From the IMG/VR virus record IMGVR_UViG_3300042527_000179, positions 1 to 20,060 of that record: a stretch of 20,060 nt of DNA; one strand, given 5' to 3'. A program made the translations under genes and the position numbers. The number at the start of each line of letters is the position of its first letter. Position 1 is the first letter of the stretch. Origin of the DNA: a virus. The notes under the pieces were generated by a model, which was given only the letters and a program-made list of their open reading frames with translations, was not told the origin of the DNA and did no database searches. Shown here piece by piece: positions 1 through 6,213 of the stretch.

Positions 1-182
1 CCAGAAAATAGTATTGATGGTAGCTGTTTCTTTATGTTGTTTCGTTCTTCCTTTGTTTCAGCAGAACGAATCTTTTTTACTATATCTTTTGACTTGCCGA
101 ATTTTATCCTTTCAATGGCAACATCAACATCAACATAGAATGGCTTATCTGTTTCATTGATTGATTTAAAGTAGGTTATCAT
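1..182 (-). CDS. VirE/BT4734-like N-terminal domain protein (partial)
   Basis: The gene starts at 182 and runs off the left edge, so only the first 60 residues are visible. It begins MITYFKSINETDKPFYVDVD, and further in carries a charged EERNNIKKQLPSILFSG-type segment. The segment (K)QLPxxxFSG after a KExxxxKK helix matches my memory of the BT4734-like/VirE N-terminal domain (Pfam VirE_N). In Bacteroidetes phages and mobile elements this domain is often fused to a primase or helicase part. The start codon overlaps the stop of the upstream gene (ATGA), so translation is probably coupled. A replication role is inferred from family context; the C-terminal domains that would decide it lie outside the window. 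Confidence 0.6.
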   Translation of the reverse strand, partial: MITYFKSINETDKPFYVDVDVAIERIKFGKSKDIVKKIRSAETKEERNNIKKQLPSILFS

Positions 183-394
183 ATTTCACCTTTTAATTTT
201 TCTACATATATTATAGCATCCATTAATTCTTCCTGTAGATGGTTAAGCCACTGGATAGTTGATAAATCATTTCTGTCCATGGTTGTGTTGTACTTCTTTA
301 TTCCAACTAAAGATCTTGACCTAATCTTAGAGATAACACTCTCTACTACACTATCGACAACAATGTCGGCAGTTGACGTTGATTCCCATTTCAT
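179..394 (-). CDS. Small helical phage protein, MazG-like appearance
   Basis: This is a 71-aa protein starting MKWESTSTAD. A longer reading frame exists upstream, but it crosses a terminator-like hairpin and encodes unlikely residues, so the internal ATG at 394 is preferred. The C-terminal half contains WLNHLQEELMDAIIYVEKLK, an amphipathic helix with an EE..D pattern reminiscent of the metal-binding helices of MazG-type nucleotide pyrophosphohydrolases. Short phage proteins with this ending are common, but the catalytic role is not established and the protein is shorter than typical MazG. Its stop overlaps the start of the VirE-like gene (ATGA). Function is unknown; nucleotide metabolism is only a guess. 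Confidence 0.6.
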   Translation of the reverse strand: MKWESTSTADIVVDSVVESVISKIRSRSLVGIKKYNTTMDRNDLSTIQWLNHLQEELMDAIIYVEKLKGEI

Positions 395-412
395 AATATT
401 GATTTTAGATTT

Positions 413-443
413 AAAAACACACACCTGCCATACCAGTGTGCGT
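413..443 (-). terminator. Probable rho-independent terminator or attenuator
   Basis: On the minus strand, ACGCACAC (443-436) pairs with GTGTGTGT (424-417) around an 11-nt loop, and is followed by a U run (416-413). One pair is G-U in minus-strand RNA and would be an A-C mismatch in plus-strand RNA, so the minus strand is the transcribed one. It lies between the 77-aa and 71-aa genes and ends 19 bases before the next start codon. Confidence 0.5.
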
Positions 444-479
444 AGAGTTTTTACCCGTATGGAGGCTAACCACAGAACC

Positions 480-713
480 CTAACTGTAATCAATGTTGTT
501 TCTTCTGTAGTCTAGAATTTTGTTCAACAAATTTTCGTTGTAGTTTGTCCAAAATTTTTTGTCTATTATCCTATTCTTATACACTGGTCGTTCATTGACC
601 AATGGACTTATTGTTCTCGCAATTCCGAACTTAATAACCTGATTTTTCTGATCGGTTACAATTGTTTTAAAATTAAATCCAAGAACAGATTTGATTAATT
701 GTCTATCTATCAT
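480..713 (-). CDS. Hypothetical protein, 77 aa
   Basis: I do not recognise this protein. It starts MIDRQLIKSVLGFNFKTI and is basic, with a C-terminal half rich in Asn, Lys and Tyr (ENLLNKILDYRRNN). No signal peptide, membrane segment or motif is visible. It sits just downstream of the tRNA gene on the same strand. A hairpin with a U run follows about 37 bases after its stop, so it is probably the last gene of a transcript. The N-terminal part looks like a small beta-sheet unit, but this is a loose impression. Confidence 0.55.
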   Translation of the reverse strand: MIDRQLIKSVLGFNFKTIVTDQKNQVIKFGIARTISPLVNERPVYKNRIIDKKFWTNYNENLLNKILDYRRNNIDYS

Positions 714-733
714 GTTGTATAAATTAAGGTTAG

Positions 734-807
<74 letters not shown>

Positions 808-809
808 AA

Positions 810-896
810 TTAAAGTATTGCATTTAGTGTCAGAGCAATTCCTATCATTATTCCTAATAATATTCCGTACACTAGACCTAAAAGAAATCCATTCAT
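810..896 (-). CDS. 28-aa single-span membrane peptide
   Basis: A very short reading frame starts MNGFLLGLVYGILLGIMIGI and ends LNAIL. It is almost entirely hydrophobic with glycine spacing, so it would be a single transmembrane helix. Its ATG overlaps the stop of the upstream gene (TAATG), a layout used repeatedly in this operon, which is the main reason for calling it. The stop lies 3 bases before the 5' end of the tRNA. Function is unknown; phage membrane micropeptides can be holin- or exclusion-like, but nothing here shows that. Confidence 0.5.
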   Translation of the reverse strand: MNGFLLGLVYGILLGIMIGIALTLNAIL

Positions 897-1117
897 TATT
901 TATCTAGTTTAATCTGATTATCGTCAAGTATCTCATAGAACTTGTCTCTGATTCTCTCAACCATATTCCACTCCTCCTCACTTAGCTCCTCATACTTCCA
1001 TAGTGTTCTGATCTCCTGAGATATATCCCATAGAGCTAAGTACATCTTGCTACCTTGTATAGCAAGGTCAAATTCATGCTGGTCATCGGGTAGGTTAAAT
1101 TCAAGTGTTGCTTTCAT
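896..1117 (-). CDS. Conserved small acidic phage protein (MKATLEFNLP type)
   Basis: The start at 1117 (MKATLEFNLPDDQHEFDLAI) is chosen over longer upstream starts. This N-terminus is one I recognise from many phage hypothetical proteins, which share a beta strand (MKATLEFNLP), an acidic DDQ turn and helices. The remaining helices (ALWDISQEIRTLWKYE; VERIRDKFYEILDDN) look amphipathic. The protein is 73 aa long and acidic. It overlaps the upstream gene by 17 bases and its stop overlaps the next start. No function is known to me for the family. Confidence 0.75.
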   Translation of the reverse strand: MKATLEFNLPDDQHEFDLAIQGSKMYLALWDISQEIRTLWKYEELSEEEWNMVERIRDKFYEILDDNQIKLDK

Positions 1118-1316
1118 ATATTTCGTTGTAATATTGTTCTGCTTCATTATGTGAGTTAGGATTGTCATAACATCTCGCCATTAAATGCGCTCTAATTATC
1201 TGCTCCTTCTCCATTTCTTTGGCTTGTTCAAATATTTGGTCAAAGGTCATATTTTCATACCAATATTCATTGCACATTAATTTCTCTTTAATATACTCTA
1301 CTGCTGTTTGTTTCAT
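1101..1316 (-). CDS. Conserved phage protein, MKQTAVE family, full length
   Basis: This 71-aa protein starts MKQTAVEYIKEKL and contains FEQAKEMEKEQIIRAHLMA and a C-terminal AEQYYNEIY. These three blocks recur in small Bacteroidetes phage and prophage proteins of unknown function. It is helical throughout and probably soluble. The start is fixed by an ATGA overlap with the 29-aa reading frame upstream. A second gene at 1594-1728 repeats the same first seven residues and the same nucleotides, but then diverges completely. Confidence 0.75.
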   Translation of the reverse strand: MKQTAVEYIKEKLMCNEYWYENMTFDQIFEQAKEMEKEQIIRAHLMARCYDNPNSHNEAEQYYNEIYESNT

Positions 1317-1402
1317 AGTTCTTGTTGTTTAAAGGTTTTACATTCCGCATAACAGTTGCTAAAAGACATTAAAACGTCATTTAGCTTTGTGTTAGCAAAC
1401 AT
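1313..1402 (-). CDS. Putative 29-aa peptide
   Basis: The tiny frame reads MFANTKLNDVLMSFSNCYAE and ends FKQQEL. It is supported by context only: its ATG begins one base after the upstream stop (TAATATG), and its TGA overlaps the ATG of the MKQTAVE gene. The TAATATG junction is identical to the one before the 62-aa gene. The ATG also lies inside a TATGTTTG stretch, so this could be a promoter-like spacer. No motif is visible apart from two cysteines. Confidence 0.4.
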   Translation of the reverse strand: MFANTKLNDVLMSFSNCYAECKTFKQQEL

Positions 1403-1403
1403 A

Positions 1404-1592
1404 TTAAGATTGTCTGCTATATTTAGATACCTTACCTTGTTTTAGTTCATAAAATTCGTTTTCATAACAAACTTCGTAACCACTATCTCTCATTGTAATT
1501 ATTAAGGTTTCACCATCCTTTGTTTGTAGTTTTATCGGATTGAAAACTTCTTTTAGAACTATTGTTCCGTGTTCATTTACTTCTATTTTCAT
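1404..1592 (-). CDS. Conserved small phage protein (MKIEVNEHGTIVLKEV type)
   Basis: This 62-aa protein begins with beta strands (MKIEVNEHGTIVLKEVFNPI), followed by ETLIITMRDSGYEVCYENEF. The MRDSGxE and preceding segments match small Bacteroidetes phage proteins that I know only as hypothetical. It is probably a small all-beta fold. An inverted repeat (GTTAGCAAAC at 1391-1400 and GTTTGCTAAC at 1602-1611) brackets the gene, which may mark past insertion of the unit. Function is unknown. Confidence 0.7.
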   Translation of the reverse strand: MKIEVNEHGTIVLKEVFNPIKLQTKDGETLIITMRDSGYEVCYENEFYELKQGKVSKYSRQS

Positions 1593-1593
1593 A

Positions 1594-1728
1594 TTAAAAT
1601 ACGTTTGCTAACAAGGTATATACGAAATACCCTATTAAGGTTTTTATTAAATTTTTAAGTTTGTGCTTATGGTACTTCGTATATACCCAACCGTTATCTT
1701 CCAACCACTCTACTGCTGTTTGTTTCAT
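1594..1728 (-). CDS. Short MKQTAVE-start protein with hydrophobic C-terminus
   Basis: This 44-aa frame starts MKQTAVEWLEDNGWVYTKYH and ends in a hydrophobic segment (LIGYFVYTLLANVF). The N-terminus is the conserved start of the MKQTAVE family also encoded at 1101-1316, but the QAKEME body is missing. In its place are a lysine/histidine-rich stretch and a probable membrane helix. The ATG overlaps the stop of the upstream gene (ATGA). It could be a truncated and reshaped paralogue or a start region reused by a new membrane peptide. Confidence 0.6.
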   Translation of the reverse strand: MKQTAVEWLEDNGWVYTKYHKHKLKNLIKTLIGYFVYTLLANVF

Positions 1729-1949
1729 AATTTTTCTATTTCTTGTTTTACTTCTTCCCAATAGTCATAAAATGTATCCGCATCTTCTTCTAGAATAGGC
1801 AAGTCCATTTCTAATATTTCATCAACTGCAATTAAGGAACATTGTTTGGCGTTATACTCATCAGTAATGTAACCATCTATATCATCCCATTGCTGTGTTG
1901 GGGGAATAAACTTCCTAAATAGTTCTTTTGCTTTCTCTCTTGGTGTCAT
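1725..1949 (-). CDS. Conserved small phage protein (MTPREKAKEL type)
   Basis: The start at 1949 (MTPREKAKELFRKFI) is preferred because this N-terminus and the C-terminal blocks CSLIAVDEIL and YWEEVKQEIEKL recur together in Bacteroidetes phage proteins of about this length (74 aa). It is acidic and helical. The conserved Ala-Val-Asp-Glu helix in the middle followed by a Trp-Glu-x-Val-Lys end suggests a small helical bundle. No enzyme motif is visible. Its stop overlaps the next start by ATGA. Function is unknown. Confidence 0.75.
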   Translation of the reverse strand: MTPREKAKELFRKFIPPTQQWDDIDGYITDEYNAKQCSLIAVDEILEMDLPILEEDADTFYDYWEEVKQEIEKL

Positions 1950-1978
1950 AACTATATAATTAAATAACTTACTTGATA

Positions 1979-2248
1979 TCACAAATTGTGATCTTTATTC
2001 TGTTCATTGACAGAATCAACAGCGTCATTTAAGTTTGGTATAAACAAACCTACTGCTTCTTTTAAAGAATTATATATGTTCTCAGCATTCTCTCCCCAAT
2101 ACATATCGCAAGAAAATCCTCCATCATTTATATGAAATGGTGGTTCTAGAAAGTATGCCTGCCTAAACTCATGGGGCTTTGTCGTGTATCTTTTACACGC
2201 TGACTTTAATGGGCAGTCAATCCCAGGACACATTGTTATATCGCTCAT
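1979..2248 (-). CDS. Cysteine-containing phage protein, possible metal binder
   Basis: This 89-aa protein carries four cysteines in its N-terminal half (CPGIDCPLKSAC, then a later FSCDMYW) with aromatic and proline motifs (AYFLEPPFHINDG). The C-x4-C-x5-C spacing and the later Cys could bind zinc or an iron-sulfur cluster; this is inference from spacing only. The block resembles small phage proteins with a CxxxxCxxxxxCxRY start and an EPPF motif. The start at 2248 is fixed by an ATGA overlap with the lipoprotein gene; an internal Met six residues later is the other candidate. Confidence 0.7.
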   Translation of the reverse strand: MSDITMCPGIDCPLKSACKRYTTKPHEFRQAYFLEPPFHINDGGFSCDMYWGENAENIYNSLKEAVGLFIPNLNDAVDSVNEQNKDHNL

Positions 2249-2499
2249 TTTAATTTAAATTTTCTTGTTTCTACTTTACCCTTGCAGTATAGCTCAACTC
2301 TGTAGCTACCAGTCACTATGTCGTGAAAGTATATTACACTTGCGCTGTCTAATGGTATCTTTGGAATGTACATCTTACTATATCTGTACACAGCTATTGA
2401 GTCGTACTCAACGCCTAGATTAATTGAATATGCGTCACACTTTTTTGCAGTACTGCAAGACACAAGTAACGCAGATAGTATTATTGTTACGTACTTCAT
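2245..2499 (-). CDS. Small lipoprotein
   Basis: Starting at 2499, the first residues MKYVTIILSALLVSCSTAKK form a short basic-plus-hydrophobic signal sequence ending in a lipobox (LVSC, Cys about residue 16). The 84-aa product is therefore predicted to be lipid-anchored in the envelope after signal peptidase II cleavage. The mature part is beta-rich with two further cysteines. A terminator-like hairpin lies just upstream, so the gene may be expressed separately from the SSB-nuclease module. Phage lipoproteins are sometimes superinfection-exclusion factors, but the sequence alone does not show that. Confidence 0.75.
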   Translation of the reverse strand: MKYVTIILSALLVSCSTAKKCDAYSINLGVEYDSIAVYRYSKMYIPKIPLDSASVIYFHDIVTGSYRVELYCKGKVETRKFKLK

Positions 2500-2511
2500 A
2501 TTGATTAAATT

Positions 2512-2538
2512 AAAGTGGGTAGCATGACTACCCACCTT
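2512..2538 (-). terminator. Probable terminator after the SSB-like gene
   Basis: GTGGGTAG (2515-2522) and CTACCCAC (2528-2535) form an 8-bp stem with a 5-nt loop. In minus-strand RNA it extends by G-U, A-U and A-U pairs, and a U-rich tail (TTTAATTTAA) follows. The plus-strand RNA would lose the G-U pair. It separates the 106-aa SSB-like gene from the lipoprotein gene. Confidence 0.6.
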
Positions 2539-2551
2539 GATTAGCAGCAGA

Positions 2552-2872
2552 TTAAAACGGTAACGGCTCCTCCTCGTTTACTGGTGTTGCCTTTGGGGCT
2601 TCACCTAGAGACTCAACTCTCCAAGCCTCAATGTTGTTAAAGTATTTGCCGTTATACTCTCGTCCACGAATTCTAAACGATACCTCAACCTCTTGTCCCT
2701 CCACAAACTTGTCAAGAACGTCAACATTCTTTTGAGTTAGCTGAAACAAAATATCCTGTGGATACTGATCGTGTGGCTCGTTCAATACGAACTCTCTCTT
2801 TGTGAACTTCTCGCTCACTTGTACTGATGGGTTTATAACCTTTAAAACCCCCTTCATTTTAAAATCACTCAT
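2552..2872 (-). CDS. DUF3127-type single-stranded DNA-binding protein
   Basis: This 106-aa protein has the pattern of the DUF3127 family: an N-terminal strand (MKGVLKVI), a central FVLNEP..QYPQDILFQL block, then VDVLDKFVEGQEVEVSFRIR, REYNGKYFNNIEAWRV, and an acidic, Phe-ending tail (EEEPLPF). Such tails are the protein-interaction tips of SSB proteins. The fold is expected to be an OB barrel binding single-stranded DNA during replication or recombination. It is the last gene of a three-gene module with the nuclease and the AHWRNL protein, overlapping the nuclease by ATGA. A terminator-like hairpin follows its stop. Confidence 0.85.
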   Translation of the reverse strand: MSDFKMKGVLKVINPSVQVSEKFTKREFVLNEPHDQYPQDILFQLTQKNVDVLDKFVEGQEVEVSFRIRGREYNGKYFNNIEAWRVESLGEAPKATPVNEEEPLPF

Positions 2873-3654
2873 TTGTTTTTATTATTTAGGTAATTAAAAT
2901 ACATTTTTGCATACTCCTCAGCCAACCTCAACTGACCATCCATCCAAACAATGTCATCGTCTGTTAGCTCTACTTTCACAATCGTCACTCTCAAGTTATC
3001 ACTCAACTCATCCATGTAGTGCAAAACATCTGTCTCGTTGTCTGGAATGAACTCCTCTGGCGTGTTGCTCAACACAAACGCAACCTCTCCGTCTCTCCAT
3101 TTTTGGCCCGTTGTTTTTTCAAGCATGTAAAGATAGTGTTTTACTTGCCAATCGTAACCACTTTCTTTAACTTTTTTTAGTGCCTTGACATCGCTCTTAG
3201 GCATTGTCTTCTTAGACCACGGACTCTTTATGTCAATTACCTTGCGTAAGATAGGGTCAACAATGTCAGGGTGACCAGTAGATATTCCGTATGATAAGAA
3301 TCCATACTCGTCAATTGGCATTAGCTTCTCATAGTCTGTGAACATGACCCTGTTGTACACGTTGATAGACTCGTCCTCAACCATTGTACCCTTGGTCATC
3401 TCTCTGGTATTCACGGTAGTTCTAAAGTCGTACACCCTCTCGTCAATCATATCCTCTATGTACGTCTTAGCACCATCGCTCAACTCATCTATCCTGTTCA
3501 TCCTGTCAGTTAGTCCGTTCATCTCCTCGGTCTGCTTGAACGTTCTGTCTTCCTTAGACATCAACATGTCTAGCTTTTCTTTCTGCTTGTCTGTCAGTCC
3601 TCCCCGTTTTCCAGAGAAGAGTGGGTGACAACTTGATGATCTTACATTAATCAT
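2869..3654 (-). CDS. PD-(D/E)XK (YqaJ/RecB-like) exonuclease
   Basis: The 261-aa protein shows the core of the PD-(D/E)XK nuclease superfamily. An N-terminal helix has KGTMVEDESI (Glu about 93). Then comes GHPDIV (Asp130), the strand VIDIKS (Asp141-x-Lys143) and the helix WQVKHYLYML (Gln170, Tyr174). All expected catalytic positions are present. The first 80 residues are strongly charged and probably helical. Such phage enzymes resect DNA ends for recombination or replication-linked repair. The gene sits between an SSB-like gene and the AHWRNL gene, overlapping both, which supports a DNA recombination module. The exact family (YqaJ, RecB-like or Cas4-like) is uncertain. Confidence 0.85.
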   Translation of the reverse strand: MINVRSSSCHPLFSGKRGGLTDKQKEKLDMLMSKEDRTFKQTEEMNGLTDRMNRIDELSDGAKTYIEDMIDERVYDFRTTVNTREMTKGTMVEDESINVYNRVMFTDYEKLMPIDEYGFLSYGISTGHPDIVDPILRKVIDIKSPWSKKTMPKSDVKALKKVKESGYDWQVKHYLYMLEKTTGQKWRDGEVAFVLSNTPEEFIPDNETDVLHYMDELSDNLRVTIVKVELTDDDIVWMDGQLRLAEEYAKMYFNYLNNKNK

Positions 3655-4126
3655 TGCTAAACATTTTTAGTTGGTCCTCAGTAATGCTGTACTGCTTCTT
3701 AATCTTCTCAATCGTTGTTCGCCCAGACTTCACAGCGTCAACAGCCTTTACCAACTGCTCGTCAGTTAGACTAGGTAGCTCCTTCTTTGGCAACGGACGA
3801 GTGCTGAATCTCAGCGCATCGACCAGTCCTTGAGGACTCTTGACCTTCTCAGTTGTTATTACGATTGTCTTGCCAACGTAGTCGTTCGGGTCGAAAGAAT
3901 TAAAGAATGTCTCAAGCCTCTTGAAGTTTGAGCGATTGCATACCATGGGCTTCTCAAACTCTTTGAGCTTGACGAACACCTTGTCCTCCTTGCCCATCTC
4001 TCCCACAAACGTGTCTTGATAGATTTTGTCAATTGTTACTTCTTTCGGCTCATACTTGCCGTTGACCTCCAAGTCCCATGCTCCCATGTACTTGTTGTCT
4101 TTCATTAGATTTCTCCAGTGTGCCAT
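3647..4126 (-). CDS. Conserved phage protein (AHWRNL..KYMGAWDL), likely nucleic-acid related
   Basis: This 159-aa protein begins MAHWRNLMKDNKYMGAWDLE, a start I recognise from phage proteins encoded beside nucleases and SSBs. The first about 110 residues are beta-rich (VTIDKIY, KVFVKLKEF, KTIVITTEKV) and could be an OB-like domain. The last about 40 residues form charged helices (LTDEQLVKAVDAV; TIEKIKKQYSITEDQLKMF) resembling a small helix-turn-helix or UBA-like tail. The operon position suggests an accessory or annealing role in recombination. No known family name can be given with confidence. Confidence 0.75.
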   Translation of the reverse strand: MAHWRNLMKDNKYMGAWDLEVNGKYEPKEVTIDKIYQDTFVGEMGKEDKVFVKLKEFEKPMVCNRSNFKRLETFFNSFDPNDYVGKTIVITTEKVKSPQGLVDALRFSTRPLPKKELPSLTDEQLVKAVDAVKSGRTTIEKIKKQYSITEDQLKMFSND

Positions 4127-4141
4127 ATTATATTTAATTGA

Positions 4142-4546
4142 TTACAAAGATTTTAAAATTTTCTCTAATCTCACAAAAAAACTTTCTTTTTTTACAGAAA
4201 GTTTTAAACTCCTACGCTTAAGGCTCTCAATATCGTAAGACCCTGGGTTGAACTCAGATATGCGAATCATATTGTTTATGATGCCCAACTTCCTGTCACA
4301 TACGTCAATGTTAACCTTAAGACAACCAGCCTCCCACCCTATATTCTCAAAGAACAAAGACTGCTCACCAGTTATCGGCTCGTAAAAATCAGATGCCGTC
4401 ATCGTGTTCATTATCCTAACGGATCCGTCCTTGTCAAACTTCTCTATCTTCACTCCGTTGTCAATGAACCAAGAACTATCTAGTGTTCTGAATATTCTAT
4501 TCTCAGGGTCGGAGACTATTCTGTCCCATACTTTCTCAGTACTCAT
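4142..4546 (-). CDS. Hypothetical protein, 134 aa
   Basis: I do not recognise this protein. The start at 4546 (MSTEKVWDRIVSDPENRIF) is chosen because the longer frame would read through an unlikely Cys/Thr-rich segment inside the upstream gene. The first about 100 residues look like an alternating sheet (WFIDNGVKIEKFDKDGSVRI), followed by basic helices (LKRRSLKLSVKKESFFVRLE). No signal peptide is present. It overlaps the upstream secreted-protein gene by 11 bases and precedes the recombination module by 15 bases, so it may be cotranscribed with it. Confidence 0.6.
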   Translation of the reverse strand: MSTEKVWDRIVSDPENRIFRTLDSSWFIDNGVKIEKFDKDGSVRIMNTMTASDFYEPITGEQSLFFENIGWEAGCLKVNIDVCDRKLGIINNMIRISEFNPGSYDIESLKRRSLKLSVKKESFFVRLEKILKSL

Positions 4547-4964
4547 GATTCTTTCTTTTATTTTTTTCAGGGTCAAAGTACAGCATGTATCCGTCACTAA
4601 CAAAGAAGTCAATGTACTCAATGTAGCATACCAAGAACACACTCTCGTAACCAGTAACGCCTCTCGTTACTAATGTTACATAAACGTTGTCAGTATTTTC
4701 TTTCTTGTAGAAGAATGAGAATATCGGAGTGTTTGGAAACTTCTTGTAGTTGACTACGGTCTTTGTTGTATCGACTCCGTTCATGTACAGGGCAACCTTG
4801 TGAGCCCTGATTGCATCGTAAACGTTGTCAAACTCCTTGTGGTACTCCCTCTCTATTCCGTTCTCTCCCATCTCAACAGACTGGTATCCTGACGGAAGTT
4901 TTAACTGAGCATTACCAATGTAACTTATAAGTAACATCGGTAGAATTAATTTAATTGTTCTCAT
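4536..4964 (-). CDS. Secreted protein with signal peptide, 142 aa
   Basis: The N-terminus MRTIKLILPMLLISYIGNAQ is a classic Bacteroidetes signal peptide: basic start, long hydrophobic core and an NAQ cleavage site. The mature part has a charged first half (EREYHKEFDNVYDAIRAHKV) and aromatic strands later (FPNTPIFSFFYKK; SDGYMLYFDPEK). The product should act in the periplasm or outside. I see no enzyme or adhesin motif. It neighbours a second signal-peptide protein (4975-5430), so the two may be a functional pair at the host envelope, for example in exclusion of other phages. That role is inference only. Confidence 0.7.
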   Translation of the reverse strand: MRTIKLILPMLLISYIGNAQLKLPSGYQSVEMGENGIEREYHKEFDNVYDAIRAHKVALYMNGVDTTKTVVNYKKFPNTPIFSFFYKKENTDNVYVTLVTRGVTGYESVFLVCYIEYIDFFVSDGYMLYFDPEKNKRKNHEY

Positions 4965-4974
4965 TACTTTTTTT

Positions 4975-5430
4975 TTAATCGTTTAACATAAATGTGTGTG
5001 CAGACTTACTGCCAGACATATTGAACTCGTATGTGTCAGACTCGCACGTGATGTCTCCCGTCCTGATAATCATCTTGGTTGACTTGTGGAAGTCATCAAC
5101 AAAGCCCTCCTTGCTGTTCATATCTAGAAATATGTATACAGACTTGTGGTCCTTTGATACCATCGATGCAGACTGGTACTTCTTGTAAGAACCATTGACC
5201 ACGAGTGCCATCTCAACGAGAGACTGCTCGTCACAAACGTATACGTTGGTTATGTAAAGAACTACGTCTCCGTTGATGTTCTCCATCTTGAGTATGGAGC
5301 TACCTGTTCCTGAGTTGTACGCTATCTTGTACGGATCGTCAATACCGTTGTCTACCATTTGAAATTTCCACTGGGACATGGCTTGTGTTGTTGCTAGCGA
5401 TAGTGCTAGCGATAAAATTAGATTTTTCAT
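4975..5430 (-). CDS. Secreted protein with signal peptide, 151 aa
   Basis: Starting at 5430, MKNLILSLALSLATTQAMSQ is a signal peptide with cleavage likely after the Ala/Ser-rich end. The mature region is beta-rich (DVVLYITNVYV; KSVYIFLDMNS; STKMIIRTGDI) and contains two cysteines (VCDEQ and TCESD), which could form a disulfide in the periplasm. The ORF continues upstream, but only the internal Met gives a signal peptide. A TACGTTTG match lies 34 bases upstream but without a clear -33 element. Function is unknown; envelope localisation is well supported. Confidence 0.7.
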   Translation of the reverse strand: MKNLILSLALSLATTQAMSQWKFQMVDNGIDDPYKIAYNSGTGSSILKMENINGDVVLYITNVYVCDEQSLVEMALVVNGSYKKYQSASMVSKDHKSVYIFLDMNSKEGFVDDFHKSTKMIIRTGDITCESDTYEFNMSGSKSAHTFMLND

Positions 5431-5431
5431 G

Positions 5432-5587
5432 TTAAAATAGTTTACTAAATGATATAATAATTCCAAACGTACATATGGTTGTAACCAGAAGAAAAACTAG
5501 TGTTAGCTTACCTGAAATGTGTATGCTCTTGATGGATAGTATGTACGAGACTGCCCAACATAGAGTCCATAAAAATAAATCTCTCAT
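5432..5587 (-). CDS. 51-aa membrane protein with two predicted spans
   Basis: The frame begins MRDLFLWTLCWAVSYILSIK and contains a second hydrophobic stretch (LTLVFLLVTTICTFGIIISF). This gives two probable transmembrane helices joined by a short basic-polar loop (KSIHISGK). It sits 5 bases downstream of the 63-aa membrane protein gene and one base upstream of the secreted 151-aa protein start, in a run of envelope genes. Size and topology would allow a holin- or exclusion-type role, but there is no lysin next to it and no specific evidence. Confidence 0.6.
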   Translation of the reverse strand: MRDLFLWTLCWAVSYILSIKSIHISGKLTLVFLLVTTICTFGIIISFSKLF

Positions 5588-5591
5588 TGTG

Positions 5592-5783
5592 TTATTTTTT
5601 TAGTTCATCAATATATCCTAACACGAATCCAATCGCCACGAGGAGATTCATTCCTGCCGACATTATTACCTCGTGGATGTCCTCGTATACATTTAACGAT
5701 AGGTGTACGTGTCCTACAACCCAGAACGGGATGCTTAAATTTTGACTTATCCATAGTACTGTGTATTTAATTAGTTTAGACAT
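5592..5783 (-). CDS. 63-aa membrane protein
   Basis: Starting at 5783 (MSKLIKYTVLWISQNLSIPF), the protein has two hydrophobic stretches (the N-terminal third, and SAGMNLLVAIGFVLGYIDEL near the end) separated by VYEDIHEVIM. It should be membrane bound. Upstream in-frame residues are ignored because they overlap another gene and start poorly. The gene overlaps the 58-aa gene by 13 bases. Family and function are unknown; the recurring theme here is small envelope proteins. Confidence 0.6.
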   Translation of the reverse strand: MSKLIKYTVLWISQNLSIPFWVVGHVHLSLNVYEDIHEVIMSAGMNLLVAIGFVLGYIDELKK

Positions 5784-5947
5784 GGCTTTGGTGTAACGAT
5801 TTGTACTACACTCTTCTCTATTGACATGATGGTTGCCTGGGGTAGTGCCCACTCGAAAAACATTTCTGCCATCTGCTCGTCATGACAGCTGATATTAATC
5901 CTTAGCTCCTCACCATCCTGTACATATTTAATTAGGTATCTTGTCAT
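5771..5947 (-). CDS. 58-aa hypothetical protein
   Basis: The frame begins MTRYLIKYVQDGEELRINIS and continues through CHDEQMAEMFFEWA to a C-terminal VVQIVTPKP region. The strand-turn-strand-helix-strand layout looks like a compact soluble fold. Spacing supports it: the start lies two bases after the upstream stop, and the stop lies inside the start region of the next gene. I do not recognise the family. Confidence 0.65.
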   Translation of the reverse strand: MTRYLIKYVQDGEELRINISCHDEQMAEMFFEWALPQATIMSIEKSVVQIVTPKPCLN

Positions 5948-5949
5948 AG

Positions 5950-6213
5950 CTATAGTGTTACTTCGGTTATTACATTTTCTTCGTAAAACGGCAGGTCGTG
6001 GTCTTCAACTATGTATGCCGATACCATGTTGTTTAGCCAGTCCTTATCGTTTATAAAGTTGTCCCTTTCGTGGTAGTCAAAACACACATCATACGTTTTG
6101 CCCCTTAGTTCAACCCTTGACCACTCGTTTAGGTTGTTAAAAAATATCTCTACAAAGTCATCACCTACATATAGGATTATTGATCGGTAGAACGGATTTA
6201 CTTTTGCTTTCAT
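5950..6213 (-). CDS. Hypothetical phage protein, 87 aa
   Basis: This protein begins MKAKVNPFYRSIILYVGDDF and ends FYEENVITEVTL. It is acidic and beta-rich, with a central FDYHERDNFINDKDW stretch. Its general layout (MKAKxN start, then VSFDYxER-like block) is similar to small hypothetical proteins in Bacteroidetes phages, but I cannot name a family. The ATG overlaps the methyltransferase stop (ATGA), so it is translated as part of the same transcript, and it could be an accessory to it. Confidence 0.65.
   Translation of the reverse strand: MKAKVNPFYRSIILYVGDDFVEIFFNNLNEWSRVELRGKTYDVCFDYHERDNFINDKDWLNNMVSAYIVEDHDLPFYEENVITEVTL

Noticed and set aside
1397-1404. TATGTTTG on the minus strand as a promoter
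   Set aside because: Fits the -7 box but there is no TTTG at the -33 distance and it coincides with a plausible start codon.
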